A stretch of 64,000 nucleotides of DNA from Nectonema munidae. Its lineage: Eukaryota; Nematomorpha; Nectonematoida; Nectonematidae. Each line of letters starts with the position of its first letter. Position 1 is the stretch's first letter. Both the position numbers and the translations under genes were made by a program. The stretch is from positions 1 through 64,000 of the forward strand of contig JAUIRK010000801.1 in the NCBI GenBank assembly GCA_030549495.1, written 5' to 3'. Below, piece after piece: positions 54,340 to 64,000 of this stretch. A model generated the notes under the pieces. The model saw only the letters and a list, made by a program, of their open reading frames with translations, ran no database searches and had not been told where the DNA came from.

Positions 54340-55124
54340 TCAAAAAAACGAAAGTGGTGATGATGAAATGTCTATGGAAAATTATGAGATGGATATGTGC
54401 CGTCTGAAGCAGATTCTGGAAAAGAAAAGTTGAAGTTGATGGCGATGACGAACATGGTGATGATAATGATAATCATAGAATCGAAAATAATAACTATTTT
54501 CTTACAGGTAATCGAACTGTATAGAGAAAAAAATCTAGTTTTACGTTCATATTTTCCACACAATGTTCTGCAAAAAATTGGGTGGCAATCTACAGATGAC
54601 AATGAAATTTTTGCTTTTATTGAATCGGTTCTTGTTGCCTGTAACTTATAACAAAATAATCTTTCAATCGAAAAAAAAATATGATGGTAAATACAGATAT
54701 CCTATTTTTCGAGCTACTATGCCTCAATATTGCTTCAAAGGTCTCAGCTGTTTTATTAGATTTGATAACAAGGAGAATAGATATTCAAGAAAAGCTATTG
54801 ATAAACTTGCTCCAATAATAGTCTTTGAAGAGATAAATCAAGATATTACACTCCTGGTGAATGTCTTACAGTCGATGAACAACAAATTCCTTTTACAGGA
54901 CGTTGTTCATCTACTCAATACATCCCAAATAAGTCTGATAAATATGGGATGAACGTTTTACTATTTTATTAAAAACTTAGAAAAACCTTATTTGAGAAAA
55001 AGGTTCAATATTCGTCAAAAAGGTCTGGCACAAAGTCCTTCTTTTACCTTATTCTCCATTCAATCAAAGATGGAGAATTATCACAATGGACATCTATTTC
55101 ACAGATATAAATTTAGCAAATATA
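54340..55124 (+). mobile_element. piggyBac transposase fossil, main part
   Basis: Begins with an acidic stretch (about 54.43-54.48 kb; VDGDDEHGDDNDN), as is usual at the piggyBac N-terminus. Then come NEIFAFIESVLVA, YPIFRATMPQYCFKGLSCFI, RFDNKENRYSRKAIDKLAPI (about 54.70-54.82 kb), then PGECLTVDEQQIPFTGRC and YIPNKSDKYGMNVLLF. FRATM...LL.FIRFD, LTVDEQ (54,865-54,882) and P.K..KYG are diagnostic of piggyBac transposases, with the first catalytic Asp in VDEQ. The frame is broken several times. A TTAA MITE and a LINE tail follow, and the frame seems to resume after 55,640. Confidence 0.82.
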
Positions 55125-55225
55125 TTAACCCTTTCGTGACAAGAAAAATCAGATGATATTTATTAAAAAGCAGAAGATTCCTATACAAAACTATTTAAAA
55201 AAGCAGACGAGGGTAGAATTGTTTA
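55125..55225 (+). mobile_element. TTAA MITE, left part only, nested in piggyBac
   Basis: Starts TTAACCCTTTCGTGACAAG and contains TCAGATGATATTTATTAAAA, AGCAGAAGATTCC and AGCAGACGAGG. This matches the second MITE subfamily read in reverse. The right end is missing; a LINE tail starts soon after. Confidence 0.62.
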
Positions 55226-55254
55226 TGTATCATATATGATATATATATCTGGAT

Positions 55255-55615
55255 GAAGATTTTATCAAATGTTATGAAAAAAGTGTGGGGCGTCTCGAAA
55301 TCTAGAGGAGAAAGAAAGAGTTGGTGGTGGAATGACCAGGTTTGGTCATGTCGAAAGGATGTCCGAAGGGAACGTTGTAAAGAAGATAAAAGATGAATTG
55401 ATTGATGGAAAGATGAAGAGAGGAAGACCAAAGAAAGCATGGAATGAAGTGATTCACCACGATATGGAAAAAAGAAAGCTTGTACGAAGTGATGCTAAAG
55501 AAAGAATGAAATAGCGTAGTTGTTGCAGGAAACTGGTTGACACCGACACTTTGGGGACAATAACCAGGCCTAGAAAGCAAAATGGATGATGATGATGATG
55601 ATGATGATATGATAT
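55255..55615 (+). mobile_element. LINE 3' end with (GAT)n tail, nested in piggyBac
   Basis: Encodes MTRFGHVERMSEGNVVKK, KMKRGRPKKAWNEVI and LVDTDTLGTITRPRK. R.GHV.RM...RGRPKK.W is the conserved C-terminal tail of many non-LTR retrotransposon ORF2 proteins. It ends with (GAT)n at 55,585-55,609, the sort of microsatellite tail these LINEs use in place of poly(A). The rest of the element is missing, as in ordinary 5' truncation. Confidence 0.75.
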
Positions 55616-55639
55616 ATATATACGGGACTCATATATACA

Positions 55640-55800
55640 TAAACTCATATATGAGTTTTATACCGCATGAGTTTCTTCAATCAAAATTTAGAAATTCTGG
55701 TTTTCAAAATAAATTTTACTTTCTTGTGCACCTAAGAAAAACAAAGCTGTTATTTTTTGTCAAGTATGCGCCATGCGGTAGATATGTTGGACGATGAATA
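55640..55800 (+). mobile_element. Probable later part of the piggyBac fossil
   Basis: SFIPHEFLQSKFRNSGFQNK and LRKTKLLFFVKYAP fit loosely the late piggyBac region (P.EF...S.F.F...Y.PKK.K.V.LLS). This supports the LINE tail and MITE being insertions within one piggyBac copy. The match is weaker than for the main part. Confidence 0.42.
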
Positions 55801-56423
55801 AAACAGAAATTTTCACATCAACTTATGCATTCGTACATGTCTAGAAGAAAAACAAAAGGATGTCCTTTATATTTTTTCTATATGTGTAATGTAATGTAAT
55901 GCTACATCTAATGTAGCTTAGGGAGGATCCTATATGGCTTGAAAATTGATTAATTATTTTTAGTCAGAAACAGAGTAAAAAAATCTAAATTAATAAAATC
56001 GTTTACACTCTACTTATATTTATAATTTATTCTAAATTGAGGACATTTAAAAGCCTTTGGAAGCAGACATCTTAAAACACATATATGCTGAGTTTTGCCA
56101 TACAGGGACACTACTTTAATAATGAGGGAAAGCCGCCCCTTGAGTTTCCTTCTATTGTTACCTCTTTACATATCTCTAAATATATTTTAAAATGAACTTA
56201 GGGTTTATATAAAGAAATCCGACATCAAATAATTGGAAAAATTAATTTGAAAAAATAAAATATAAAAATATAAAATAAGAAATCTGACATATATATTTTT
56301 TTAAGAGCATATTTATAATCAGCTCTAATAATATTTCATTTATATAATTTATTAACAAAAGATCAAAAAAATCTAAAATACGTGTAAAAATACAATATTA
56401 AAATTTTCAAAAATTAAATGTGA
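55801..56423. other. AT-rich stretch
   Basis: No feature recognised. Confidence 0.35.
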
Positions 56424-56587
56424 TTAACCTGTTAGTCACCTTTTTATGTTATGTTAATTAGTGATATGAATCGACAATTGTCAAATTTACAAAAATATAA
56501 ATCGTCTGTATTAATAGATGCTTTTTAATATAAATTTTCTGCTTTACATTAAATATCATCTAATTAATCTAGTCGTCAACCGGTTAA
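56424..56587 (+). mobile_element. TTAA MITE, second subfamily
   Basis: TTAACCTGTTAGTCACC at the left and CTAGTCGTCAACCGGTTAA at the right, 164 bp. The inside has ATCGACAATTGTCAAATTTA and AAATCGTCTGTATTAATAGA, as in the 44.31-kb copy. It carries an extra ~20 bp near the left end. Confidence 0.72.
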
Positions 56588-56999
56588 ATATTAAAAAATC
56601 GGTAGGACTTTTTACCCAAATACACACAAATATATTCTTTATTTACAAATAAAAACTTAAATAATACTAGATAAATGCTTAAAATATAAGATAGACAGAT
56701 TTTCCCAATTTCATAGTTCATCTGTTACCCAGAGGTTTGATTTATGTTTATATTTATTTTTGCTACGCTTTTTTATTTCAATACTTTCATTTGTAACATT
56801 AAATAAAACTATATTTATATAATTGACCAAAATTTCAGGTCATCAAAATAGGCTCTTAGAAAATTCGAGTCTATTGTTCTAGCTTTTAACACAAATGATT
56901 TTTCATTAAAATATCTGATACTTGAGGAAGCTCTAATAGAATCTAATTTTAGAGATAAGAATATAACATCATCATCGGAAATAGAGTTTGGAATGAGCT

Positions 57000-58258
57000 G
57001 GGCACCAGACGATTTTTATTTCGTAGTGATTAGATAGGTGAATAAGTTTGTTTCCTAAACTAAATGTTGAGTGTGATATTTTATTTTTGAGTTTTAGGTC
57101 ATTAATTAAATTTTGCAAGTCTGTAAAAAAGTTTGAAGGAGGTAGTAAAAGATGTTGTGTTGTTAAGGAGTATGTTACAGAATAGTAATAATGTCTGAAT
57201 TTCTATTTTGTGTGCAGTAATTTCTGGATCTAGATTTATGTGTTGGATGAGGAAAAAGTCTTTTGTGTTTTGTAGGGATACGGCTGAAAACGATGTTGTG
57301 ATTTGGAACAGTCAGTTAAAATTGAAAGCGAGCTGATAGTATTTGTTGTACATTGGTGAGCTATAGAGTTTAGGGCAAGATATCTATGGTGACAGATCTT
57401 GGTGATGTAAGGAGGAGACGAAGAGGGGCGGATGAGCTAGATTAGGTGATTAAATGGTAGCACTTGTTAAGATGTTTTGTTAGGAGCGAAGTAAATTAAT
57501 AAGGAATTGTAATAGTGAAAGTGAGAAAAGAAGACCATCGGAATAACCCTGAGAAAGGTTCGAATTGTTGTTTATAAAAGTCAGGAGAGGGTTGATGAGT
57601 ATTAACGAAAGTAAGTTGAATAAGCTGCTACCTTGAGGAGTAGAAAGAGAAAGAGAACTCGGAATATATGAGTTGTTGTTTTGTATTAGAATTAGAATGC
57701 AATTGCTAAGGTAATTGTTTATAAACTTTATCATATATTTGGGCTAGGTGTTATCTATGAAGTTGTTAATGATAGCTGGGTTCCTGGCATTGTTAAAAGC
57801 ATTCTCGATGTCTAGGAATAAAGTTGAGGCTACTTTATGATTCGTAAGTGCAGATTCGAGGTAAAGTGTATGGCGAGAATATGCTAAATCTGAGTTTTTG
57901 TTGGGAAGATAGGCCATTTGGTTTGCGTGAATGAGTTGATTTTATAAGCTATAATGTAGCAGTCTCTTCCTGAGAATTTTCTCTAAAATTTTGCCTATAG
58001 TTGGCAAAAGAGATATGGGTCGCCAATTTTTAATGTTATTGACATTTCGATTGGGTTTAGGAATCAAGATTAATTTGGTAATTTTCCAGATAATGGGAAA
58101 GTAGCTTAGTCTTAAGCAACTTTTAAATAATTGAAGTATGTAAGGATAGATAATATGGTATGCCTTCCGAAAGTGTTTCATGGATATGTGTTCGTAACTA
58201 CATGCTGATTTGGGTTTAAAGGAGTTTATGGCTTTGTTTAAGGTGTATTTGTGTAATA
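57000..58258 (-). mobile_element. LINE fossil, reverse transcriptase region
   Basis: Minus strand, in order: IWKITKLILIPKPNRN and NWRPISLLPTIGKILEKILR (58.0-58.1 kb); a STLFLDIENAFN palm motif A (~57.8 kb); STPQGSSLFNLLS motif B (~57.64 kb); and YSDGLLFS (~57.54 kb) in place of YADD. This is the same family as the 14.9-17.5-kb fossil and the fragments at the window start. It is interrupted by stops and its 5' end is cut at a junction with the next, plus-strand LINE. Confidence 0.78.
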
Positions 58259-58264
58259 AGTCTC

Positions 58265-60292
58265 ACCCGATGAACTATTGTCTATGATCAAAGAGCGTGA
58301 CAAATATTATAAAAAATAGAAAAAACGTAAAAATAATATTGAATTAAGGGCGAAATTTATACGGTTTAGAAAAGAAATCAAAGCGAAAATAAATGAATTA
58401 AAACATGTATATTATCAAAATTATTTTAATACTACTGATTCATCAAAGGTAACCTGGCAAAAATTAATTGCTTAATAAAACCTAATGATATGAAGTATGA
58501 TTTTATCTTGAAAACTGAAGAAGGTATTTTATCTTATCCCTTAGCCATTTCTAAGCTTTTTAATAATTAATTTTTAACAAATTCTTGATTTAATGATGAA
58601 AATAGTGAATTTATAAAGTATCTAAAGTGGGCAAATTCTTTATTCACTTTAAGCAAAATAAATTCAAATGATATAATAATAATTGCAATGAACAACATAA
58701 ATCAAAAAACTTGTGATGCTTATGGTTTGTCTATTTATAGGTTAAATTTAATAAAGGATGTTGTAATTAGCTATTTAGTTATAGCTTTACAACTTTTGCA
58801 TTGAATTTGGCATTTTCCCACATCGTTAAAATAACCAAAGTCTATCCATCTTTAAAAAAAGAGAGTAGAAATCATTTTGAAAATTATAGACTGATAACAA
58901 CCCTGTTGAAAATTTTCGAAAAATTATTTTTGCACAGATTTTTAGCTATATTGAGAAATGTAATCTTCTCTTTTCTTACGAGTTTTGATTCAGGCCTAAC
59001 CACAGTACTCAACATATGCACATCGTTTTTGAAGACAAGGTTCGTAATTACTTAGAAGATAATGACAGTGTTGTGCCATGTTCATAGACCTTACTAAGGC
59101 CTTTGATATTGTGCCGCATAATAAATTATTAACAAAAATGAAATATTATGGTTTTTCTGATTCTACATTAAAATTGTTCAAATCCTACTTCTTCCAAAGG
59201 CAACAGTTTGTAAGCATAAAAAATATTAACTATCCATCGTCCTTTATTCAATCCGGCGTACCCCAACTTTCCATAATGGGGCCCCTCTTATTTGCTTTAT
59301 ACATTAACTATCTACTGTGCTAGTCCATTTTTTGATTATCTTTTATATGCGGATGATATAACTATTCTTTTCCCCATAAAAAAGCTATATTTTAATCAAG
59401 AATCTACTTTTGATGATATCTTCGATAAAAACTTGAATCTCATTTTTAATTGGTTGATAAAAAATTCTCTTAAAATTAATTCTTTTAAATCAAAGGCTAT
59501 GATTTTCTCTCCAAGTTCGACAACTAAATTGAATCTTCAAAAACATAACATTGAGATAGTTGAAAATTTTAATTACCTAGGACTTATTTTCAATGACAAA
59601 TTAAATTAGTCTGATCATAAAAAAATACATTATAGCAAAACTAGATAGTGTTCATGGTATTCTAAAAAAAATGCAGCGATTTGTTAAATGGGGAAATAAA
59701 GTTAAAAATTTCTAATGCCTTAGCTCGGCCTTTTTTTTATTATGGCGTAATTAATTGGGGTTTGAGTGATTTATCTGATATTGAAAGACAACAAAAAAAG
59801 ATAATAAGAACTGTTTTTAGTTTGGGTTATAGAACTCATACTTCTGCATACTTTTATGAATATAAAATCCTTTAAAAAAACGATATATATCAGGTACAAT
59901 TATCAAAGTTTATATATAAGTTTATAAATGCAGCACTTCCACCAGTATTGGATAATTGGTTTATTTATATTTACCAATCAACTGATTTCATTATAAGTTC
60001 TTTATGCCGTCTTGTAATCTTGCACTAAAAAAAGTACGAAATATAGAATTGTAAGTTTTTGGAATAATTTTTTACATGATAAAAATTTTCATCAAAACAG
60101 TTTTTATAAATTTAAAAAAGCTGTCAAAAATTATTTCATTAATATGGATATAACTATATACTATGCGAACTTCTTGTTCATGTTTCGGTAACTTTTTTTT
60201 GCTTTTGAAGGCTCTCTGCTTGCGTTTTTTGCTTAAACATTGCCAGCTCTAATTCTAATGTTTGTATATGTAAGAAGAAGAAGAAGAAGAAG
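58265..60292 (+). mobile_element. LINE copy A, 5'-truncated (CR1/Jockey group)
   Basis: Starts in the endonuclease-RT linker (DELLSMIKERDKYYKK) and continues with ENYRLITTLLKIFEKLFLHR (58.87 kb), MFIDLTKAFDIVPHNKLL (59.08 kb), SGVPQLSIMGPLLFALYIN (59.26 kb), YLLYADDITILFP (59.34 kb) and NFNYLGLIFNDKLN (59.57 kb). A C-terminal region runs to about 60.16 kb. The YADD motif is intact, but several stops and frame changes interrupt the ORF. It ends in (AGA)n at 60,272-60,292, its 3' microsatellite tail. Confidence 0.85.
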
Positions 60293-62945
60293 CAACATGG
60301 AGGCTTATGCTTTTTCGTTAAAGAACAGTATAAAGTTGACATTTTGTATAGTGAATTTTCGTCAAATCTTTATGAAGTTTTTTCCATTAGCATAACTTCT
60401 GGTTTTTCAAATATTTTATCTTTTCACAATATTTACCGATTGCCTCTTTTTGGTAGCGATCATATGGATGAATTTTTTGAAAATTTTCAAACTTTTTTGA
60501 TGAAAAACAAACACAATAATAACAGAACAATTATTCTTGGTGATTTTAATATTAACCTCCTCGAATATAATAATAAGAATTATTCTTCCTTTTTTTTGAA
60601 TTTGCTTATGCAACACCATTTCGTACCTTCAATCACCAAACCAACGAGATACCAAGCATTTACATTGATAGATAATATATTTGTATCAAGTGAGAAAAAA
60701 TTTAAGGGATACAATATACAAACATCCTTTTCAGACCATATTCCAATTTTTACAACCATTGAACATAGCTTTCGTAATCAATTGCATAAAAATCAGAAAC
60801 TCCCAGAGTCATATATGATAAGAGTTTTTTTCAGAATCTATTACGTTCAATTTGTTGGTATTTTCCAAGTGAGTCTGATCCAGAAAATATGATTTACACA
60901 ATTAATCATTGTTTAAGTTATTGTGCTAATCAGGCTAAAAAAGTACAAAAAACGAAAAATTTCAATAAGTATAAAGAAAGATTTGCTGAATGGGCAAATG
61001 AAGAATTATTGACTCTAATAAAGAAAAGGGATAAAGTATTTTTTAAAATTAAAAGAACCCGTGAATATAAAATAAATTATGATCTAAAAAATCAACATAC
61101 TCACTTTTGTCAACAAGTAAAGCAGATGACGAGAAGTTTAAAAGAAAAATTCTATGCACGATTGTTTGAAAACAAAAATAGCAAAGAAGTCTGGAAGAAT
61201 ATTAATAAATTGATTAAAAAGAATGAAGATTCATCTTTAATTCTAAAAGATAATTCTCAAATCATAAATGAACAAAATCTATGTGATTTCATAAATAATT
61301 CATTTATTAGCCGTGTACCTCAATCATCTTTTTCTGAGATGAAAAAATACATTCCTTTTCAAAGTTCGAAGTTTAGACTTGAAGAAATCACTCTGGAGGA
61401 AGTGCTCATTGCCATTAAAAATTTGAAAAATAGTAAAAGTGAAGATTTTTAGGGAATTTCTTCTTATCACCTAAAACTCATTGAAAATGAAATAGCATAT
61501 CCACTATTTTTAGCTTTTAATTCGTGCATGCAAAATTCACTCTTTCCATCATGTCTCAAAATTAGTAAGTGCATACCTGTCTACAAAAAAAAAGGTGAGA
61601 GACATGACATCAACAATTATCGTCCAATCTCTTTGATTAGCATAATTTCAAAACTTTTTGAAAAAATTATTCTCAAGCAATTAATTCATCATTTTGATCA
61701 AAACAATCTCTTCAATTCAAAGCAGTTCGGTTTTAGGAAAAATTCTTCTACTACGTTTGCACATTCATTTTTCTTGACATCAATTTATGAATATCTTGAT
61801 TCTGGAGATGGTATTTTAGCATTGTTCCTGGATTTATCAAAAGCGTTCGACTCAGTATCACATGAAAAACTTTTATTCAAGCTGGAAAAGTATGGATTTG
61901 ATGAAAGAACTTTGAAATTTTTTAAATCATATTTGTCATTCAGAAAACAAGCAGTGTTTGCAAATGATAGTTATTCAAATTTGATTCATGTATCCAGAGG
62001 AGTACCTCAGGGTTCTGTTTTGGGTCCCTTCCTTTTTTTAATTTATATTAATGACATATTTCAATCAAACGCTTCGTTAGAGTTTTTAGCTTTTGCTGAT
62101 GATTTGACTATTCTTATACCTTATTCATTTCTCCTAAATGTTTCTCTGGCTCAGAATAAAACAATTGAGTCTGTTTATAGAGAAAATGTCAATAAAGTTT
62201 TTGGTTGGTGTACAGTGAATGAACTTGGAATTAATAACTCTAAAACTGTTCATATGTTTTTTTCTAAGAAAAATGCTCAGCCTACCTTCTTGAAAAATCT
62301 CAATTTGCATTTATCAGTATCTCATGATTATTTAGGTTTAATCTTGAGTGAAAAATTGAATTGGAATCTACACATTAAACACATTTGCACTAAAGTTAGT
62401 ATTGTAATTGGTATTTTATATCGATTCAGATCACTTCCATCGAAAATTAAACTGGATATATATAGATCACTAGTTTTGCCTCATCTTTCCTATAGTTTGG
62501 TCAATTGGGGCTTTGTGGACCTCTCAAGTTTGCTTACTCTTCAAAAAAAATGCATAAGATTGGTATCCAATCTGACATTCCGAGCGCATACTCTTTCAAT
62601 TTTTAAAAGTAACAACTTGCTTAATATAAAAGAAATTTATATTAAACAACTTTGTATTGTGGCTTGGAAATTTTTTAATGGATATTTGCCTGTGGCCATA
62701 AGCAATTTGTTCACATTCAATCACGATTCAGAACGTTTTTCCCCAAGATATATGTATAATTTGCAGATACCATCATATCGCTTGAAATCCACGCAGTCAA
62801 GTTTGAAGTTTCGTATAACTAAAATCTGGAATGAATATTTGCAAGATTTTCAAATTATGAATGTTTCACTTTCAACATTGAAAAGACGCCTGAATGAATA
62901 TTTATTGAAACAAGATTGAATCAATTTTGTGATGATTTAATATAA
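60293..62945 (+). mobile_element. LINE copy B, nearly whole ORF2 (CR1/Jockey group)
   Basis: It lacks the very 5' end and begins inside the endonuclease: GLCFFVKEQYKVDILYSEF, then TIILGDFNINLLEYN (60.53 kb), SITKPTRYQAFTLIDNIFVS and SFSDHIPIF. This gives the GDFN and SDH catalytic motifs. The linker follows at 60,889-61,452 in a frame overlapping by ATGA. One TAG at 61,450 separates it from the RT frame 61,528-62,919, though reading continues in the same frame across it. The RT has NNYRPISLISIISKLFEKII, ALFLDLSKAFDSVSHEKLL, SRGVPQGSVLGPFLFLIYIN, LAFADDLTIL and LGLILSEKLNW. No separate nucleic-acid-binding ORF1 is present. A young, recently dead copy. Confidence 0.9.
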
Positions 62946-63156
62946 TTTGATTTTTTTATTTAAATTTTTTTAATATCAATTTCATTTTTAACTATGTTTA
63001 ATTGTTGATTTAACATTTATTTAACATTTATGAACAATTAAAAAAAATATTTTAATGTTTTTTTTAGCATTTCTGTTACGGTCTTCTGACCCTTGAAATA
63101 CAAGCATATTCTCAAATGTGAAATTTTTTTTTATGAGATTATTTTATGCTAATAAA
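62946..63156. other. AT-rich 3' flank of LINE copy B
   Basis: Probably the 3' untranslated part of copy B. The 3' end is unclear, because no AGA tail like that of copy A is seen on this strand. Confidence 0.4.
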
Positions 63157-63176
63157 TTCTTCTTCTTCTTCTTCTT
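63157..63176 (+). repeat. (TTC)n microsatellite
   Basis: About seven TTC units followed by TTAC. This is the exact complement of the GTAAGAAGAAG tract at 60,269-60,292 on the other side of LINE copy B. Confidence 0.85.
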
Positions 63177-63334
63177 ACTTTTCAACTCTCTTAATTTACG
63201 AATAAAAACTTTCAACTTACCAAGATCACAACAAGTAACCACAGACATAATAATTTTAAATACTAAAAAAAATTCGAAACATATCATAAAATGTAATAAA
63301 ACTCTCGTTATTTTTAATATCTCTTTGTTTATAT

Positions 63335-63415
63335 ATGGCGTCTTTTTTCAAAAAGTTATCTACAGGTGATACTACTGCACTTTTTGAAGATGAAGAGGAA
63401 TCAGCTCTAGATAAA
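63335..63415 (+). CDS. Probable first coding exon of an unrecognised gene
   Basis: ATG at 63,335 opens 27 codons (MASFFKKLSTGDTTALFEDE, then EESALDK) ending at a strong donor AAA|GTAAGA in phase 0. The short basic-then-acidic start preceding an intron suits the cytosolic N-terminus of a small membrane-trafficking protein. TVP23/FAM18-type Golgi proteins begin with a comparable acidic stretch, but this is a guess. Downstream exons lie outside or are not recognisable before 64,000. Read-through of the donor gives only a hydrophobic intronic frame. Confidence 0.5.
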
Positions 63416-64000
63416 GTAAGATTTCTTTATTTTGGTATGTATAATTTCTCTTTTTTTCAAGATATTCAATTCATCATCGCTTTCTTGGTCAACTCGAATC
63501 AAACTTTTTGTTATACTTTTTGTAGTTGGGTCAGTTTTCTCAATATTGGTAAGTGATAGTTCTGGTTTTTAACACAGATATGTGTAACTTAAATTAATTT
63601 AATTAGATAATAAACTTTTATTTGATATTTTAATGTTTGTATAAAAACGCCATAATAATTTATGTATTAATATTTTGGAATATAATATATATTCATGTTC
63701 AAGTTTCATATCTGCTATAAAAAGCTAAAATATATTTTAACTAGAATTTTAAGTTTTTTTTACTATGCTTTCAGAATCTTGTTTATTGTTATTTTTTTCT
63801 TTTAACCTTAGAAAATCCGCTCTCTTAACAATATTTACCACACATTATTCAATTTGCAAAAAAATTGAAATATACTGAAAGATCGTCTTAAATATTATAT
63901 TTTTATATTATCACAATCTTTAGGGAAATATATGATAAAAAAAAGACTAGAATTTGATAAAAGAATGGGTTCGTTTCATGTTCATTTAGGATTTTTTTTT
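63416..64000. other. Probable intron to window end
   Basis: AT-rich sequence after the donor at 63,415. No acceptor followed by a convincing exon is seen. Confidence 0.4.

Noticed and set aside
1-64000. LTR retroelements, Polintons or other virus-derived elements
   Set aside because: No long direct repeats with protease/RT/integrase order, and no capsid- or DNA polymerase B-like blocks were recognised. All reverse transcriptases seen have LINE-type motifs and partners.

Overview
The window looks like an AT-rich invertebrate nuclear genome, probably an arthropod. That placement is an inference from transposon types, intron-rich sparse genes and strong A+T bias; a crustacean such as a copepod would fit, but nothing here proves it. 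There are no bacterial operons, CRISPR arrays or rRNA genes, and I found no LTR retroelement or Polinton.

Host genes. (1) A split minus-strand gene runs from at least 20,556 down to 4,520. I recovered nine coding exons by matching splice sites and reading frame. They encode a complete PH domain across three exons, a long Asn-rich and low-complexity middle, and a C-terminal charged coiled coil. Its true 5' end lies further up, somewhere in 20.6-45 kb. (2) A single-exon PUS7/TruD-type tRNA pseudouridine synthase lies at 45,046-46,887 (minus). (3) A single-exon UTP18 WD40 protein of the small-subunit processome lies at 48,921-50,444 (minus). (4) A probable first coding exon starts at 63,335 (plus) and continues off the window. 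PUS7 and UTP18 both act in nuclear RNA maturation, but I see no evidence that they are co-transcribed.

Repeats fill most of the rest. 0-4 kb: LINE fragments, a textbook hAT MITE with an 8-bp target duplication, and a satellite of about eight ~150-bp monomers. 4.5-20.6 kb: introns of the PH gene, holding several copies of a tRNA-derived SINE, a second hAT MITE and a LINE fossil (14.9-17.5 kb). 20.6-45 kb: gene-poor, with TTAA-flanked MITEs, a palindromic heat-shock-like promoter (31.37-31.72 kb), tandem repeats, a poly-G tract, a piggyBac fossil, a 28-bp minisatellite and a Harbinger-type MITE. 51-53 kb: a decayed DNA-transposon-like gene of a widespread invertebrate family. 54.3-55.8 kb: a piggyBac fossil carrying two nested insertions. 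57-63 kb: three LINE copies back to back, the last nearly whole.

The most unusual items are the inverted, divergent heat-shock-type promoter with no visible heat-shock gene; the TTAA MITE family, whose copies keep a spaced CGTCTGC motif; the dispersed SINE family; and the split PH-domain gene, which single-ORF inspection would miss.
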